Positions 5,597 through 14,900 of a stretch of DNA of 20,894 nt are shown here, one piece after another. Location: positions 1 to 20,894 of the forward strand of contig CAJUIZ010000012.1 of NCBI GenBank assembly GCA_910586625.1, in the 5' to 3' direction. The notes under the pieces are model-generated. The model searched no databases. It saw only the letters and a list, made by a program, of their open reading frames with translations, and was not told where the DNA came from. The first letter of the stretch is position 1. Each line of letters begins with the position of its first letter. Origin of the DNA: an uncultured Christensenellaceae bacterium (GTDB lineage Bacteria; Bacillota; Clostridia; Christensenellales; CAG-314). The translations under genes were made by a program, and so were the position numbers.

Positions 5597-7923
5597 AAAG
5601 ATTCGCATTAGCAGGCAACCCCAATTCGGGTAAAACCACTCTATTCAACAGTCTTACCGGTTCTACAGCGCACGTCGGCAACTGGCCGGGCGTAACTGTG
5701 GATAAGCGTGACGGCGTATACAAAAAATGCGCCGAACCCATAGCGATAGTAGACCTTCCCGGTATCTATTCGTTGTCGCCCTATACTCCGGAAGAAGTAA
5801 TCGCGCGTAACTACGTATTGGACGAAAAGCCCGATTGCGTAATTAACATCGTGGACGCGACCAATCTCGAACGTAACCTTTATCTCACTACTCAGATATT
5901 GGAAATAGACGTTCCTATGGTAATCGCGCTGAACATGATGGACGCGGTGAAAAAAAACGGCGACAAAATCGACGCGAAAGAGCTGGAAAAGCGTTTGGGA
6001 GTTCCCGTTGTATCAATTTCCGCGCTTAAAGAGCAAGGCTTGACCGAGCTTATGGACAAGGCGTACAACGAGAGCAAAAAACAGCGTCAGGGCGCAACCG
6101 TCTTGCAGGAGAGCAAGCTTACGCATCTCATTTCCGACGTTAAAACCGCGCTCGTAGGTCAAAACGTCGCCAATCCCTTGTTCCACGCCGTAAAATTAGT
6201 GGAAGGGGACGAGATAGAAGTAAATATGCACAAGGAAACGCTCGGCGTAGTGGAAGCTTTCAAAAAGACCTTCGACGACGAAGTGTTCGGCAACGATTTT
6301 GAAGCGTTAATCGCCGACGGAAGATACAAGTACATATCCAAGCATTTCGCCCCCGTTCTTAAACGCGGCACAAAGGAAAAATTCGCCCAAACCAAGTCGG
6401 ACAAGGCGGACAGAGTGTTAACGCACAAAATATGGGGTATTCCCATTTTCCTGCTGATACTTTTCGCAATATTCCACCTTACCTTTTCGGAAGATTTCCT
6501 GTTCTTGGGGGCTATCTTTAAGCTGCCCGAGCTCGCCGATATCCCTGCGTTCGTAACTGTCGCGGACGGCGAAGAAACGCTTACATACGGCGCAAGGTGG
6601 CTGCAATGTATTTACGACGGCGGGGTTATGTCGCCCGGCGTAATTATTAACAATATTTGGAACAATATGATTGTCGGCGAGCTGTTCGGACTTATTCAGG
6701 GCGCAGTCGAAAACTCGAGTATGCAGCCGTGGGCGATAGGACTTATCAACAACGGTATCATTGACGGCGTAGGCTCGGTATTGTCTTTCCTTCCCCCTAT
6801 TTTGGTGCTGTTCCTGTTCTTCTCGATATTGGAAGATTCGGGCTATATGGCGCGTATCGCCTTCATTTTGGACAGAATGTTCCGCCGTTTCGGTTTGTCG
6901 GGACGCGCGTTTATGCCTATGATTATGGGCTTCGGATGTTCCGTTCCTGCTATGATCAACACCCGTACTCTCGCGGATGACAAGGAGCGTACCGCAACGA
7001 TAAGAGTAATTCCGTTCTTCTCGTGCGGAGCCAAGCTTCCCATTCTTACCGCCGTAGCAGGCGCAATGGCGGGCGCGTTCGGGGTGGGCAACGCAGATTT
7101 GATAACTTTTTCTATGTACGTTCTCGGCATAGTAGTAGCGATACTGTCGGTATTGCTTATGCGCAGTACTACGTTAAAGGGCGAAACGCCGCCGTTTATT
7201 ATGGAGTTGCCGACATATCATGCTCCACAGTTTAAGAACCTGATGCTTCACCTGTGGGATAAAACCAAGCATTTTGTTAAGAAAGCGTTTACGATAATAT
7301 TGGCTTCTACTATCGTAATATGGGTTTTGACGCATTTCAGCTTTTCGTGGCAGTTCCTTGATGATGAATTTATTAACGAAAGCATTCTTGCCAACATAGC
7401 CAAGCTTGTTCAGCCGTTGTTTACTCCGCTGGGCTTCGGCAGGCAATTGGGCGAATTCGGTTGGGTGTTCGTAGTAGCGGCGGTATCGGGACTTATCGCC
7501 AAGGAAAACGTAATCGGTACGTTTTCGACGCTGGCGTCCTGTCTTGCCGCAGGCGGTCATATCAACGTCGACGGATTGGATATAATGGCGGAAAACGGCA
7601 TCGACGCCGTACGCGCTATGATAATGGCAAACCCTGCAATCATCGGAGCTACGCTTGTGGCGTTTATAGCCTTCAATATGACGACTATTCCCTGCTTCGC
7701 GGCAGTCGGTACCGCAAAGGCGGAGCTGGGCAGCAAAAAACGTTTCAACTATACTTTGCTGTTCTGGATTGCCGTATCCTATGCCGTCGGGGCTATGATT
7801 TATACGATTGGCGCTTGGTTGTGGACCTGCTTTATATGGGCGGCGGCAGTTGTCGGCGTAATAACTTTTATAGTTTTACGCAACAAAAAACTTGCTAAAA
7901 AGGAGTCGACGGCTACATTATGA
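5593..7923 (+). CDS. feoB: Ferrous iron transport protein B
   Basis: 776-residue Fe(II) transporter of the cytoplasmic membrane. The N-terminal GTPase domain shows G1 GNPNSGKTT (residues 8-16), the VGNWPGVTV switch region, G3 DLPG (54-57), G4 NMMD (114-117) and a G5 SAL (143-145). A helical linker follows, and then the polytopic membrane domain with the two Gate-type segments (for example MPMIMGFGCSVPAM and the SCGAKLPI motif). The ORF is open to 5533, but the ATG at 5593 begins exactly at the FeoB N-terminus and overlaps the feoA stop by 4 nt, with AAAGGAG at 5575-5581. The length is typical of full-size clostridial FeoB. No truncation or missing GTPase motif was seen. Confidence 0.97.
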   Translation: MKRFALAGNPNSGKTTLFNSLTGSTAHVGNWPGVTVDKRDGVYKKCAEPIAIVDLPGIYSLSPYTPEEVIARNYVLDEKPDCVINIVDATNLERNLYLTTQILEIDVPMVIALNMMDAVKKNGDKIDAKELEKRLGVPVVSISALKEQGLTELMDKAYNESKKQRQGATVLQESKLTHLISDVKTALVGQNVANPLFHAVKLVEGDEIEVNMHKETLGVVEAFKKTFDDEVFGNDFEALIADGRYKYISKHFAPVLKRGTKEKFAQTKSDKADRVLTHKIWGIPIFLLILFAIFHLTFSEDFLFLGAIFKLPELADIPAFVTVADGEETLTYGARWLQCIYDGGVMSPGVIINNIWNNMIVGELFGLIQGAVENSSMQPWAIGLINNGIIDGVGSVLSFLPPILVLFLFFSILEDSGYMARIAFILDRMFRRFGLSGRAFMPMIMGFGCSVPAMINTRTLADDKERTATIRVIPFFSCGAKLPILTAVAGAMAGAFGVGNADLITFSMYVLGIVVAILSVLLMRSTTLKGETPPFIMELPTYHAPQFKNLMLHLWDKTKHFVKKAFTIILASTIVIWVLTHFSFSWQFLDDEFINESILANIAKLVQPLFTPLGFGRQLGEFGWVFVVAAVSGLIAKENVIGTFSTLASCLAAGGHINVDGLDIMAENGIDAVRAMIMANPAIIGATLVAFIAFNMTTIPCFAAVGTAKAELGSKKRFNYTLLFWIAVSYAVGAMIYTIGAWLWTCFIWAAAVVGVITFIVLRNKKLAKKESTATL

Positions 7924-8123
7924 CGAATATATTACTTGCTTCAAGCGGCTTCGGCGTAGGCGAGATTGTGCTTATAGTTGCGTGCGCGCTGTTCGTAGTA
8001 GGCGTAGCGGTTGTAGGCGTCATCCGCAAGAAGAAGGGCAAGTCGTCCTGCGACTGCGGAAACTGTTTGCATTGCTCCGCCTGCTGTAAGAAAACCGATG
8101 TAAAGGAAGAAAAGGAAAATTGA
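7920..8123 (+). CDS. Small Cys-rich FeoB-associated membrane protein
   Basis: 67-residue protein with one membrane helix (about 14-35), a basic RKKKGK stretch and a Cys cluster, CDCGNCLHCSACC, of six cysteines at about 44-56, then a charged tail. This architecture matches the FeoB-associated Cys-rich membrane protein family that follows feoB in Firmicutes and Bacteroidota in place of FeoC. The cysteines could bind iron or an Fe-S cluster; this is inference. The start overlaps the feoB stop in an ATGA (7920-7923), and AAGGAG at 7899-7904 is rather far away, so translation is probably coupled. It is the last gene before a strong terminator. Confidence 0.88.
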   Translation: MTNILLASSGFGVGEIVLIVACALFVVGVAVVGVIRKKKGKSSCDCGNCLHCSACCKKTDVKEEKEN

Positions 8124-8129
8124 TAGACG

Positions 8130-8163
8130 AAAGCGTTTCTTATAACCGAAACGCTTTTGTTTT
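8130..8163 (+). terminator. Terminator of the feo operon
   Basis: A 10-bp perfect stem (AAAGCGTTTC at 8130-8139, GAAACGCTTT at 8148-8157) with an 8-nt loop is followed by a T-rich tail to 8163. The stem core resembles that of the terminator at 4031-4065. Confidence 0.88.
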
Positions 8164-8375
8164 GTATAATAGCGGTATACAAGCGCGGCAAGGTCACGCT
8201 TGCGTTGCGGTGTTATTACGTATGTTGACGGGCGGGCTTTGCGTGTTATTGCAAGCTTCCGTTTCAAAATTTAACAAAACTAAAATATATTATCGTCATC
8301 TTTACTCTTAATTGGAAATTTATCGACAAAAGTCGCGCCCGACGACAATTTTTGCGATAAATTAAACGGTATTCA
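8164..8375. other. Intergenic region without identifiable features
   Basis: Between the feo terminator and the next promoter I see no gene, RNA structure or repeat worth naming. Short open frames here have no ribosome binding site. Confidence 0.4.
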
Positions 8376-8405
8376 TTGACAACTAATGCTGAATTATTAT
8401 ATAAT
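8376..8405 (+). promoter_or_regulatory. Promoter of the Ig-like surface locus
   Basis: Perfect TTGACA (8376-8381) and perfect TATAAT (8400-8405) with an 18-nt spacer. Transcription should begin near 8412, giving an 80-nt leader that contains a small imperfect hairpin (8429-8435 with 8445-8452). Confidence 0.78.
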
Positions 8406-8494
8406 TAATCTGTATTATAAGTACACTTATGCCCTTTGAAAGTTAGGGACATTTGTATACTCTGAATTATAAATATATTTGGAGGAGAATGTAT

Positions 8495-10579
8495 ATGAAG
8501 CAAAAACTGCGTACGTCAAGCGGCATTGTGATTTTACTCGCTTTGCTTGGCATCGTATGTCTGTCTTTGGGAATGTTCTTTACCGTTTTCGGCATAACGT
8601 ACGCCGAAGAAGCAGGTTCGGAACAGACTGATCCGCCCGCGCCCGTTTTACCGTCGTACGACGGCGAAGCCGAGCCGAACGCGTTATGGCTTGTAAGCTC
8701 TAACGGTACGGATTTTGCTCCGCTAAACGACGGCGGAACGTTCAAATATTTGTATATCGACGTTACAGGCAACGGAAACACCGTTTTGAAACAGAGTAAT
8801 GCAGGCGAACACAACCAATACGTTTTCTTTGACGGTAACGCCGCTACGGAATACACTGTCAAGCTTAATCCCGACTACGTTTACGAAGGTAACAAGTTGG
8901 GCGATACGTATAATCTTGAAGACGCCGACTACGCCGACAGCAACAAGGGCGTAGGCGAAAAGGAGATTTCGTTAGACGTTTACACGACTGTTACGGTGCA
9001 AACCAAAGCTTCCGCGGACGATACGCTGACAATAAGCAAAACTTGGACTATAGCGACGCTCTCTAACGGAATTACGAGCAGCATAGCAGACGGTTCGAAC
9101 TTCGCTTTCGGCGACAGTCACAACGGTACGTCTTTGTCTGCTCCCGAACAGGGAAATATCGTTGTATACGATATTGTCGGAACTACTAACGCGCATTTTG
9201 CCGTAAAATACGAAGGCTCTCTTGCTACGTATTTCTTGGATGCAGCGCCGAACGCCGACGGAATCTTGGAAGTAGTAGGCGATCCTATCGACGTATCGGC
9301 TATTCCTGTCGGCAGTAATTATTTCCGTCAGCAAATGAAAACTTTGCGCGCCGGAGATTACGTAATGACAGTTACAACTTCCGCGGCTGTGTCGGAAAAC
9401 GTATACTATGCTTCCAGCGTCGACACGTTCGGCTTCAAGGTATCTCCGATAGCTCTTTGCGACGGAGACGCGCTTGCAAACGGATTTGCTTATCAATTGC
9501 CGGAAAACAGTGACAAGGTGTATAACGGAACTATATATAATACTCCGGAAATTACTCTTACTTATAACGGAATTACGTTGGTGCAAAATGCGGATTACGT
9601 TTTAACCACCGATATGATTGACGTATGCGATAACGCCAATATCATTATAACGGGCGGCGGAAATGCAATCGAAGGTACGTATACGATAGAAAACGCTTTT
9701 TCGATTACCCCCGCTGCAAACAGTTGGGCTGCAATCCCCAATATTATGCGTTGGCAGTACGGTTCGTTCAATAAGCAGGTAAATCTGCTTACCGCCGATG
9801 CGGAATTCGGTAAAAACGAGTTGTATTTCAGCGTTTATGCCGAAGGTAACGATACGGCTTGGTCCGGATTGGAAAAAATCTATCTCGATTCCGAAGGATT
9901 TGTCAACGAAGCTCAGGAAAGCATTCTCAAAGCGTTGCCCGCGGGTAATTACCGCTTGGCGGCAACTGTCGACGGCAACGGTAACTACGACGATTTGTCG
10001 GGAGAGATAACGTTCCAAGTATTCAAGGGTATTAACTCTTGGGATGCAGGCGAAATACCTTCCATTAAACCCTGGTTCAAGGGCAGATACGACGCCGAAA
10101 TAAACGCTATAAACGCCAAAGCGAAGTTCGGTACGGCGCAGGTTGTAATTCGCAATGCGGTAACAAAGGAAGTAGTGTACGCTACCGACATTTACGGAAA
10201 GGAAATTACAAACGCGCTCGCCACGGCAGGCGTCGGCACATACGAATTTACCGCTACGGTTGTCGGTACGGACAATTACGACAAATTGTCTACCACATTC
10301 AACTTCGAAATTTCCCGTAAGGGACTTCCCGTATGGGCGGTGGTACTTATCGTTGCGGGCTCTCTCGGTCTCGTTGCGTTGGTATTCGGTATACTTCATC
10401 AAAAAGGCGTTTTGCAAATGCTCACGGGCAGAGTTATTATCGCTATGCGCACGCGCGCCAATGTTGACGCGACAATAGCGGCGGTAAGGGCGAATCGCGT
10501 AGCGCGCGAAGCGGAAGCTTCCATTGCCGCGGCTAAGGCTCGCGAAGCGGAAGAAGCTAAGCAAAAAGAATCCAAATAG
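8495..10579 (+). CDS. Surface protein with repeated Ig-like domains, C-terminal membrane helix and charged cytoplasmic tail
   Basis: 694 residues, function unknown. There is a signal sequence at residues 1-37 (ending I-T-Y-A-E-E) and a long beta-rich ectodomain. Two tandem repeats of about 100 residues lie at roughly 407-512 and 513-610, each opening with NSW and containing A-x-FG, (L/V)-x-A-G-x-Y and x-Y-D-x-LS segments. A looser relative lies near 195-330, and an MBG-like YNGTIYNTPEITLTYNG segment at about 345-365. A membrane helix spans about 612-634, followed by a 60-residue tail rich in Ala, Glu, Lys and Arg that is probably helical. GGAGGAGA at 8481-8488 favours the ATG at 8495; another ATG at 8489 is only 3 nt from the ribosome binding site core. 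It is co-transcribed with the next gene. Confidence 0.85.
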   Translation: MKQKLRTSSGIVILLALLGIVCLSLGMFFTVFGITYAEEAGSEQTDPPAPVLPSYDGEAEPNALWLVSSNGTDFAPLNDGGTFKYLYIDVTGNGNTVLKQSNAGEHNQYVFFDGNAATEYTVKLNPDYVYEGNKLGDTYNLEDADYADSNKGVGEKEISLDVYTTVTVQTKASADDTLTISKTWTIATLSNGITSSIADGSNFAFGDSHNGTSLSAPEQGNIVVYDIVGTTNAHFAVKYEGSLATYFLDAAPNADGILEVVGDPIDVSAIPVGSNYFRQQMKTLRAGDYVMTVTTSAAVSENVYYASSVDTFGFKVSPIALCDGDALANGFAYQLPENSDKVYNGTIYNTPEITLTYNGITLVQNADYVLTTDMIDVCDNANIIITGGGNAIEGTYTIENAFSITPAANSWAAIPNIMRWQYGSFNKQVNLLTADAEFGKNELYFSVYAEGNDTAWSGLEKIYLDSEGFVNEAQESILKALPAGNYRLAATVDGNGNYDDLSGEITFQVFKGINSWDAGEIPSIKPWFKGRYDAEINAINAKAKFGTAQVVIRNAVTKEVVYATDIYGKEITNALATAGVGTYEFTATVVGTDNYDKLSTTFNFEISRKGLPVWAVVLIVAGSLGLVALVFGILHQKGVLQMLTGRVIIAMRTRANVDATIAAVRANRVAREAEASIAAAKAREAEEAKQKESK

Positions 10580-10617
10580 TAGTAAAAAATAAAAATTTAA
10601 CATAAGGAGTTAGTACT

Positions 10618-10845
10618 ATGTCGCAAAGAAGCAAACTTGCAAAGGAAATACACATCTTAGAAGAAGAAATTAAGCTTTTGGAAATCAAGCGTTCGCGTTC
10701 TCAAGCCAGCCTTATCGAAGCTCTTATCAGCCGTAGAGACCCCGATCCTACCGACGCGGAATTTTTTAGAATGTTCACGGCGGAAATCGAAGTTAAGCGC
10801 GAAAATTTGCAAACCTTAACACGCCAATTGGAAAAGTTAATCTAA
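10618..10845 (+). CDS. Small coiled-coil protein
   Basis: 75 residues, very charged, without signal peptide or membrane segment, so cytoplasmic. Two heptad-like helices (about 5-38 and 50-75) flank a short DPDPTD turn, suggesting a helical hairpin or a dimeric coiled coil. TAAGGAG at 10603-10609 precedes the ATG. It lies 38 nt after the surface-protein gene and before a shared terminator, so it is its operon partner. A plausible role is binding the Ala/Glu/Lys-rich cytoplasmic tail of that protein, but this is inference. No family recognised. Confidence 0.78.
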   Translation: MSQRSKLAKEIHILEEEIKLLEIKRSRSQASLIEALISRRDPDPTDAEFFRMFTAEIEVKRENLQTLTRQLEKLI

Positions 10846-10862
10846 TTATATTGATTTTTAAC

Positions 10863-10894
10863 AAAAAAACGTTCTGCATGCAGAACGTTTTTTT
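10863..10894. terminator. Perfect 32-bp palindrome, terminator active in either direction
   Basis: Seven A, then CGTTCTGCA|TGCAGAACG, then seven T: both 16-base arms are exactly complementary. It terminates the 8495-10845 operon. It also lies 16 nt before the start of the next plus-strand gene. Confidence 0.9.
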
Positions 10895-10910
10895 GCCTAT
10901 GGTAAAACAT

Positions 10911-11663
10911 ATGAGCGGTATAATGTGGAATCCGTGGCACGGCTGCCACAAAAAAAGCGCGGGATGCCTAAACTGTTACGTTTATTTTCTGGACGGTCGC
11001 AGGGACAAAGACGCTAACGTGGTAACACGTTCCAAAACTAACTTTTATCTGCCTTTGGCAAAGGACCGAGCGGGTAAATACAAAATATCCGGCAGGAAGG
11101 AAATTCCTACCTGTTTTACGAGCGATTTTTTTATAGAAGAAGCAGACGAGTGGCGTCAAGAAGCTTGGCAGATTATTCGCAGTCGTTCGGATCTGAATTT
11201 TTTGATATGCACCAAGCGAATCGAACGCTTTAACCAATGTATACCGCCCGATTGGGGCGACGGCTACGACAATGTGTCCATTGCGGTTTCGTGCGAGAAT
11301 AGGCAATCTGCCGATGCTCGTATGCCGATATTTACAAGTATCAAAGCTAAGCGCAAGTATGTGTTTGTAGCGCCGATTTTGGAATATGTTGACTTGACTG
11401 CGTATTTGTCGGCAGGTGCGTTCGATATGGTGTCCGTGGGCGGCGAATCTTACCGCAACGCGCGTGAGTGCAACTTCGACTGGGTCAAGCGTATCAAGGC
11501 GGATTGCGACCGCTATAACGTGAAGTTCGATTTTCATCAGACAGGTTCCAACTTTGTCAAAGACGGCAAGCGTTATTATATAAAGCACGCCGACGAGTAT
11601 TCGCAGGCGCGCAAGGGAATGGAGTTGTTAAACGCCTTGATTGCGCCTCAGAGCGACGAATGA
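10911..11663 (+). CDS. Gp37/Gp68 (DUF5131) family protein
   Basis: 250-residue member of the family first named from phage Gp37/Gp68. The family signature is at the N-terminus: MWNPWHGC followed by S-A-GC-LNCY, with Cys12, Cys19 and Cys22 in a C-x6-C-x2-C arrangement that may hold a metal or Fe-S cluster. Later family segments are CFTSDFF, ADEWR-x-EAW, CTKRI-x-RF, DWGDGY-x-NV, VGGES and QTG near the C-terminus. The biochemical role is not established; a radical-SAM-like or nucleic-acid role has been suggested for such proteins, which I cannot confirm. ATGs at 10899, 10911 and 10923 are all possible; none has a good ribosome binding site, and 10911 gives the usual short lead before MWNPW. The open frame extends back to 10851 only by passing through the terminator. 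Confidence 0.88.
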   Translation: MSGIMWNPWHGCHKKSAGCLNCYVYFLDGRRDKDANVVTRSKTNFYLPLAKDRAGKYKISGRKEIPTCFTSDFFIEEADEWRQEAWQIIRSRSDLNFLICTKRIERFNQCIPPDWGDGYDNVSIAVSCENRQSADARMPIFTSIKAKRKYVFVAPILEYVDLTAYLSAGAFDMVSVGGESYRNARECNFDWVKRIKADCDRYNVKFDFHQTGSNFVKDGKRYYIKHADEYSQARKGMELLNALIAPQSDE

Positions 11664-11919
11664 CTTCCGTTTGAATGGGTGTGGCACAATACGATAAATT
11701 GCAGTATCAGTGGTTTTACGGGCTTTACGTTTTCTGCGGTCGAACAATGCGGTGCAAGAGATATTTCGGTATATTTCAATCGAACCGAATGTCATTCTGT
11801 CTTTAACTGCGGATTATAGCGCGGCAAGGGTATTGGCGCGTTTAGGCGGATATCTAAGGCTTTGGCAATGGAATTTATCAAAGCTTAATTTTACTAATTG
11901 AGATTTACTGTTAATATAA
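11664..11919. other. Intergenic region, nothing convincing
   Basis: A 63-codon open frame at 11710-11901 has no ribosome binding site and resembles no family I know. A 6-bp inverted repeat (TTCGGT at 11765-11770, ACCGAA at 11784-11789) is probably chance. No terminator closely follows the DUF5131 gene. Confidence 0.35.
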
Positions 11920-11966
11920 AAAAGAAGCGGCTTCGGTTTCGGGAATAGTCCCGAGACCGAAGCCGC
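11920..11966 (-). terminator. Terminator of the transglutaminase-like gene
   Basis: An 18-bp stem with one G-T pair (11927-11944 with 11949-11966) and a 4-nt loop. On the minus strand it is followed by TTCTTTTTT, placing a strong rho-independent terminator about 30 nt after the stop codon of the minus-strand gene. Confidence 0.9.
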
Positions 11967-11994
11967 ATTTTGATATTCGATTTCAAACAAGTCG

Positions 11995-14900
11995 TTATTC
12001 TTGAGCTTGTTTTCTGTCCTTGATGATAATTATTGTTACAATTACCAGTACCGCAACAATAGCCGCTACGCCGATTACAATTCCTATAATCGCTCCGACG
12101 CTCATACCGCTGCTAAACGTTATCGTTTGGTCAAACGTGTAGAAGTTTGCTTGTTCGTCGAGAGAAACTATTACTTTAACGGGATCGACTATATTCTTTT
12201 CCGCGTAACGCAGAGCCGCTTCGTTGGAAATGTATTGAATTTCCAATTCGTTATTGTTTGCCAAGTCGGAGTAAGCCAACGTCAGTTTTTGATCTTTTAC
12301 TTTGTCCGTTATGTTCTTACCGTTCAATTTTACGGAATACAGCTTGTAGCCTTCGTCCGGCGCGATAGTGTAAGTGCAGTTATCGCCGTTCTTTACGGTT
12401 TTAATTTGACCGTCTTCGTTAGTAAGTCTGCCGCCGTTTCCGTCAATAGACGCGTAAATTGTTTTGTCTGTCGCTTTGTCTGCGGGAACCGCAGCCACCA
12501 TATAGGGCGAGAAGCTTGTAACCGTAGCCACGATACCGAACTTGGTTACTACGCAGGGCACTTCTTCGATTTCGTATTTGTCTCCGCTTATGTGTTTGCG
12601 GTGGAACAACTTGAAGGTTACTCCTTCGTCGTCCGGACCGTAGCCTTCGGGGAAGCCGAGAGCGATTTTAACGTAGCTTCCGTCGGGTATTTTGGGGACC
12701 CTTCCGCAAATCGACAGCTGAATGTCGTAAGTTTGGCTCGATATTATATCGTCTTTCGTAACGTTGATTTCGGGATTTGCCGTAATCTCGTCGTGCATTG
12801 CATCTACGGTTTCTTTACGCGTGTCGTTTACAACCAACATCATTTGGCTTCTTTCCGCTTCGGAAAAAGTGGTATTTCCGTCTTCGTCTTTAAAGTCCAT
12901 CGCAGAAAGGTCCGAGTTGTCAGCAAGTACGGGCTGAGCGCAACATTCTACCCACAGTCTGCCGTCGCCGAATACTTTGGGACAAGCAAGAAACCAACGC
13001 GCCCATTCAAAGTATGCATAGTTAGGCGCTTTGTCCGAAGTGGTTGTAACGAAATTGCCGTCGTCGGTCTTTTTCTCTACAAGCTTTGCAGAACCTACGT
13101 TTTCGAAGGTAAATGCGTAACCCATGCTGTCGTGTTCGTACATAAGGCTGGGCTTGAACTTGAATTGAAGAATATTCGCGACTCCGTTTTCGTCTTCCAA
13201 CAGGTGCACGACAGCGCCGTCGGAGAATTTAACGAATCCGCAGTATTGTTTTGCGTTCTCCTTCTCGGGGGTAACATTTATAACGATAGGCTTGTTAGGG
13301 TCGAGAATATGCAGCGGTTCGGTATATTTAAGCGTTATTGTGGTGGCAAATTTGTCCGCCATAATATTGCTGCCTTGCGATTCGCTCATAGAGTCGTTAA
13401 TTGTAATCGCGCAGCCCATATACGGCGTAGTAGCTTCGTTCAAAAGGTACGGAGCGGGAGTGTATGTACCGTATACTTCGTTTTCGAATTTTTGCGAAAG
13501 GAATACGATATTCTCATCTTTTATTTTTCCTTCGCTGTACTCGATTTTTTCCCACGTAATCGCTCCTCCTGCAAATACTCTGTCTAAGTCGGGTTCGATA
13601 TCCGATACGACGGCGTATTGTGTGTATTGTACGTTTGTATTAACATATGCAAACGTATAACCGTCGTAATTTTCTAAACCGCTTGCTTGATCGGAATATT
13701 TAGTTGACAAGTTAAATACGTCTTGCCATTTAGTCCAAATTTTTTCACCGTTATACATATAGTAACTGCGCGAAATCAAACGAAGATTTTCCGTTTCGAA
13801 CAGCTCTTTTGCATTTTTACCTTTGTAGCTTACGTGTTCCTCAATGTTAAATGTAGTGCCGGCGCTTTTATAAAAGCTCTTGTAGTCGAAATCGCCTATG
13901 GTAATTTCGTTGTTCATTTCATTCGGATTTGCCGCTTTATCGTAAGTACGCGACGAAAGCGACGGATAATTGAGTGAGTAGTTGGACGACGAAATTACAC
14001 CGTAGGGCATATGATGCTTAGAAGCGGTAATTGCGTCCATGCAAGCATATTGTCCGCGCGACTGTACATTGCCCCATGTGGGGTCGAACGCAAACCAATC
14101 GTAGCTCTTTTCGCTTGCGCGCGCCGACGCGTCCGATTCTTTCGGGGCGGTCTCTAACTTAACGTAATTCCAAGAGTGTCCTACCATATTGTCAAGATCT
14201 ACGCCTTTCTTATCCTTTCCTACGCTGTAACCGCTTACTACAATACAAGGTACGTTTAAGTAGTCCATAACCGCTTTGTAAGCCATTGCAAATCCCGAAC
14301 AAACCGCCCTTTTGTTTACCAACGCTCCGTATGCCGTAAACGCCATAGAAGCAGTGGAAGCGTTTCCTTCCATTCCGTCGTTATACGTTCCGAAGTCGTA
14401 AAAGTAATTTTTGCTGTTGGAAGAAAAGTGTTCGTAAAGCGCTATAGACAATTCTTTGTCGCGTTTGCCGGTAAAGCCTTCTGTCTTTTGCGTAATTTCG
14501 TCCGCGATGCTCTTGATTGCGTCGTTGTATTTCACGATAGCAGCGTTAACAGCCGCTTCCGAAGTAAACGCTTTATTACGGTAGACGTTTGCTTCTTTTC
14601 CGCTGTCTATATATGCAACGTATTTGCCGCCGGTGCGTCCTGCGCTGATCATTATTTTGTACACGTCTATGTAGAACAGCTCGGGGTGATCCATAAGGTA
14701 CGAATCGCGCGCCGCGCCGAACGCTTTGGGGATTTCAAGGTTGCCGTCTTCGACCCAAGCTTTAATTTGGTCGGAAGTAAGAAGGCCGGTCAAATCGTAC
14801 GAGATATTGCCTTTTTTGAAATCTCCCGATTTGTTGATTTCGTCCAACACGGTGTAGAATTTTTTGGCCAGTTGGTAATCGACCGTTTTGCCGGCTTTGT

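Noticed and set aside
9602..10603. 333-codon minus-strand open frame
   Set aside because: It is antisense to the Ig-like surface gene, with no ribosome binding site and no protein family resemblance.
10851..10910. N-terminal extension of the DUF5131 protein
   Set aside because: It would translate the perfect terminator palindrome and adds residues not seen in the family.
11710..11901. 63-codon plus-strand open frame
   Set aside because: No ribosome binding site, no recognisable domain, and intergenic-like composition.
12001..13587. 528-codon plus-strand open frame
   Set aside because: It is antisense to the transglutaminase-like gene, which has a promoter, ribosome binding site, triad and terminator; the long frame is a by-product of its codon usage.
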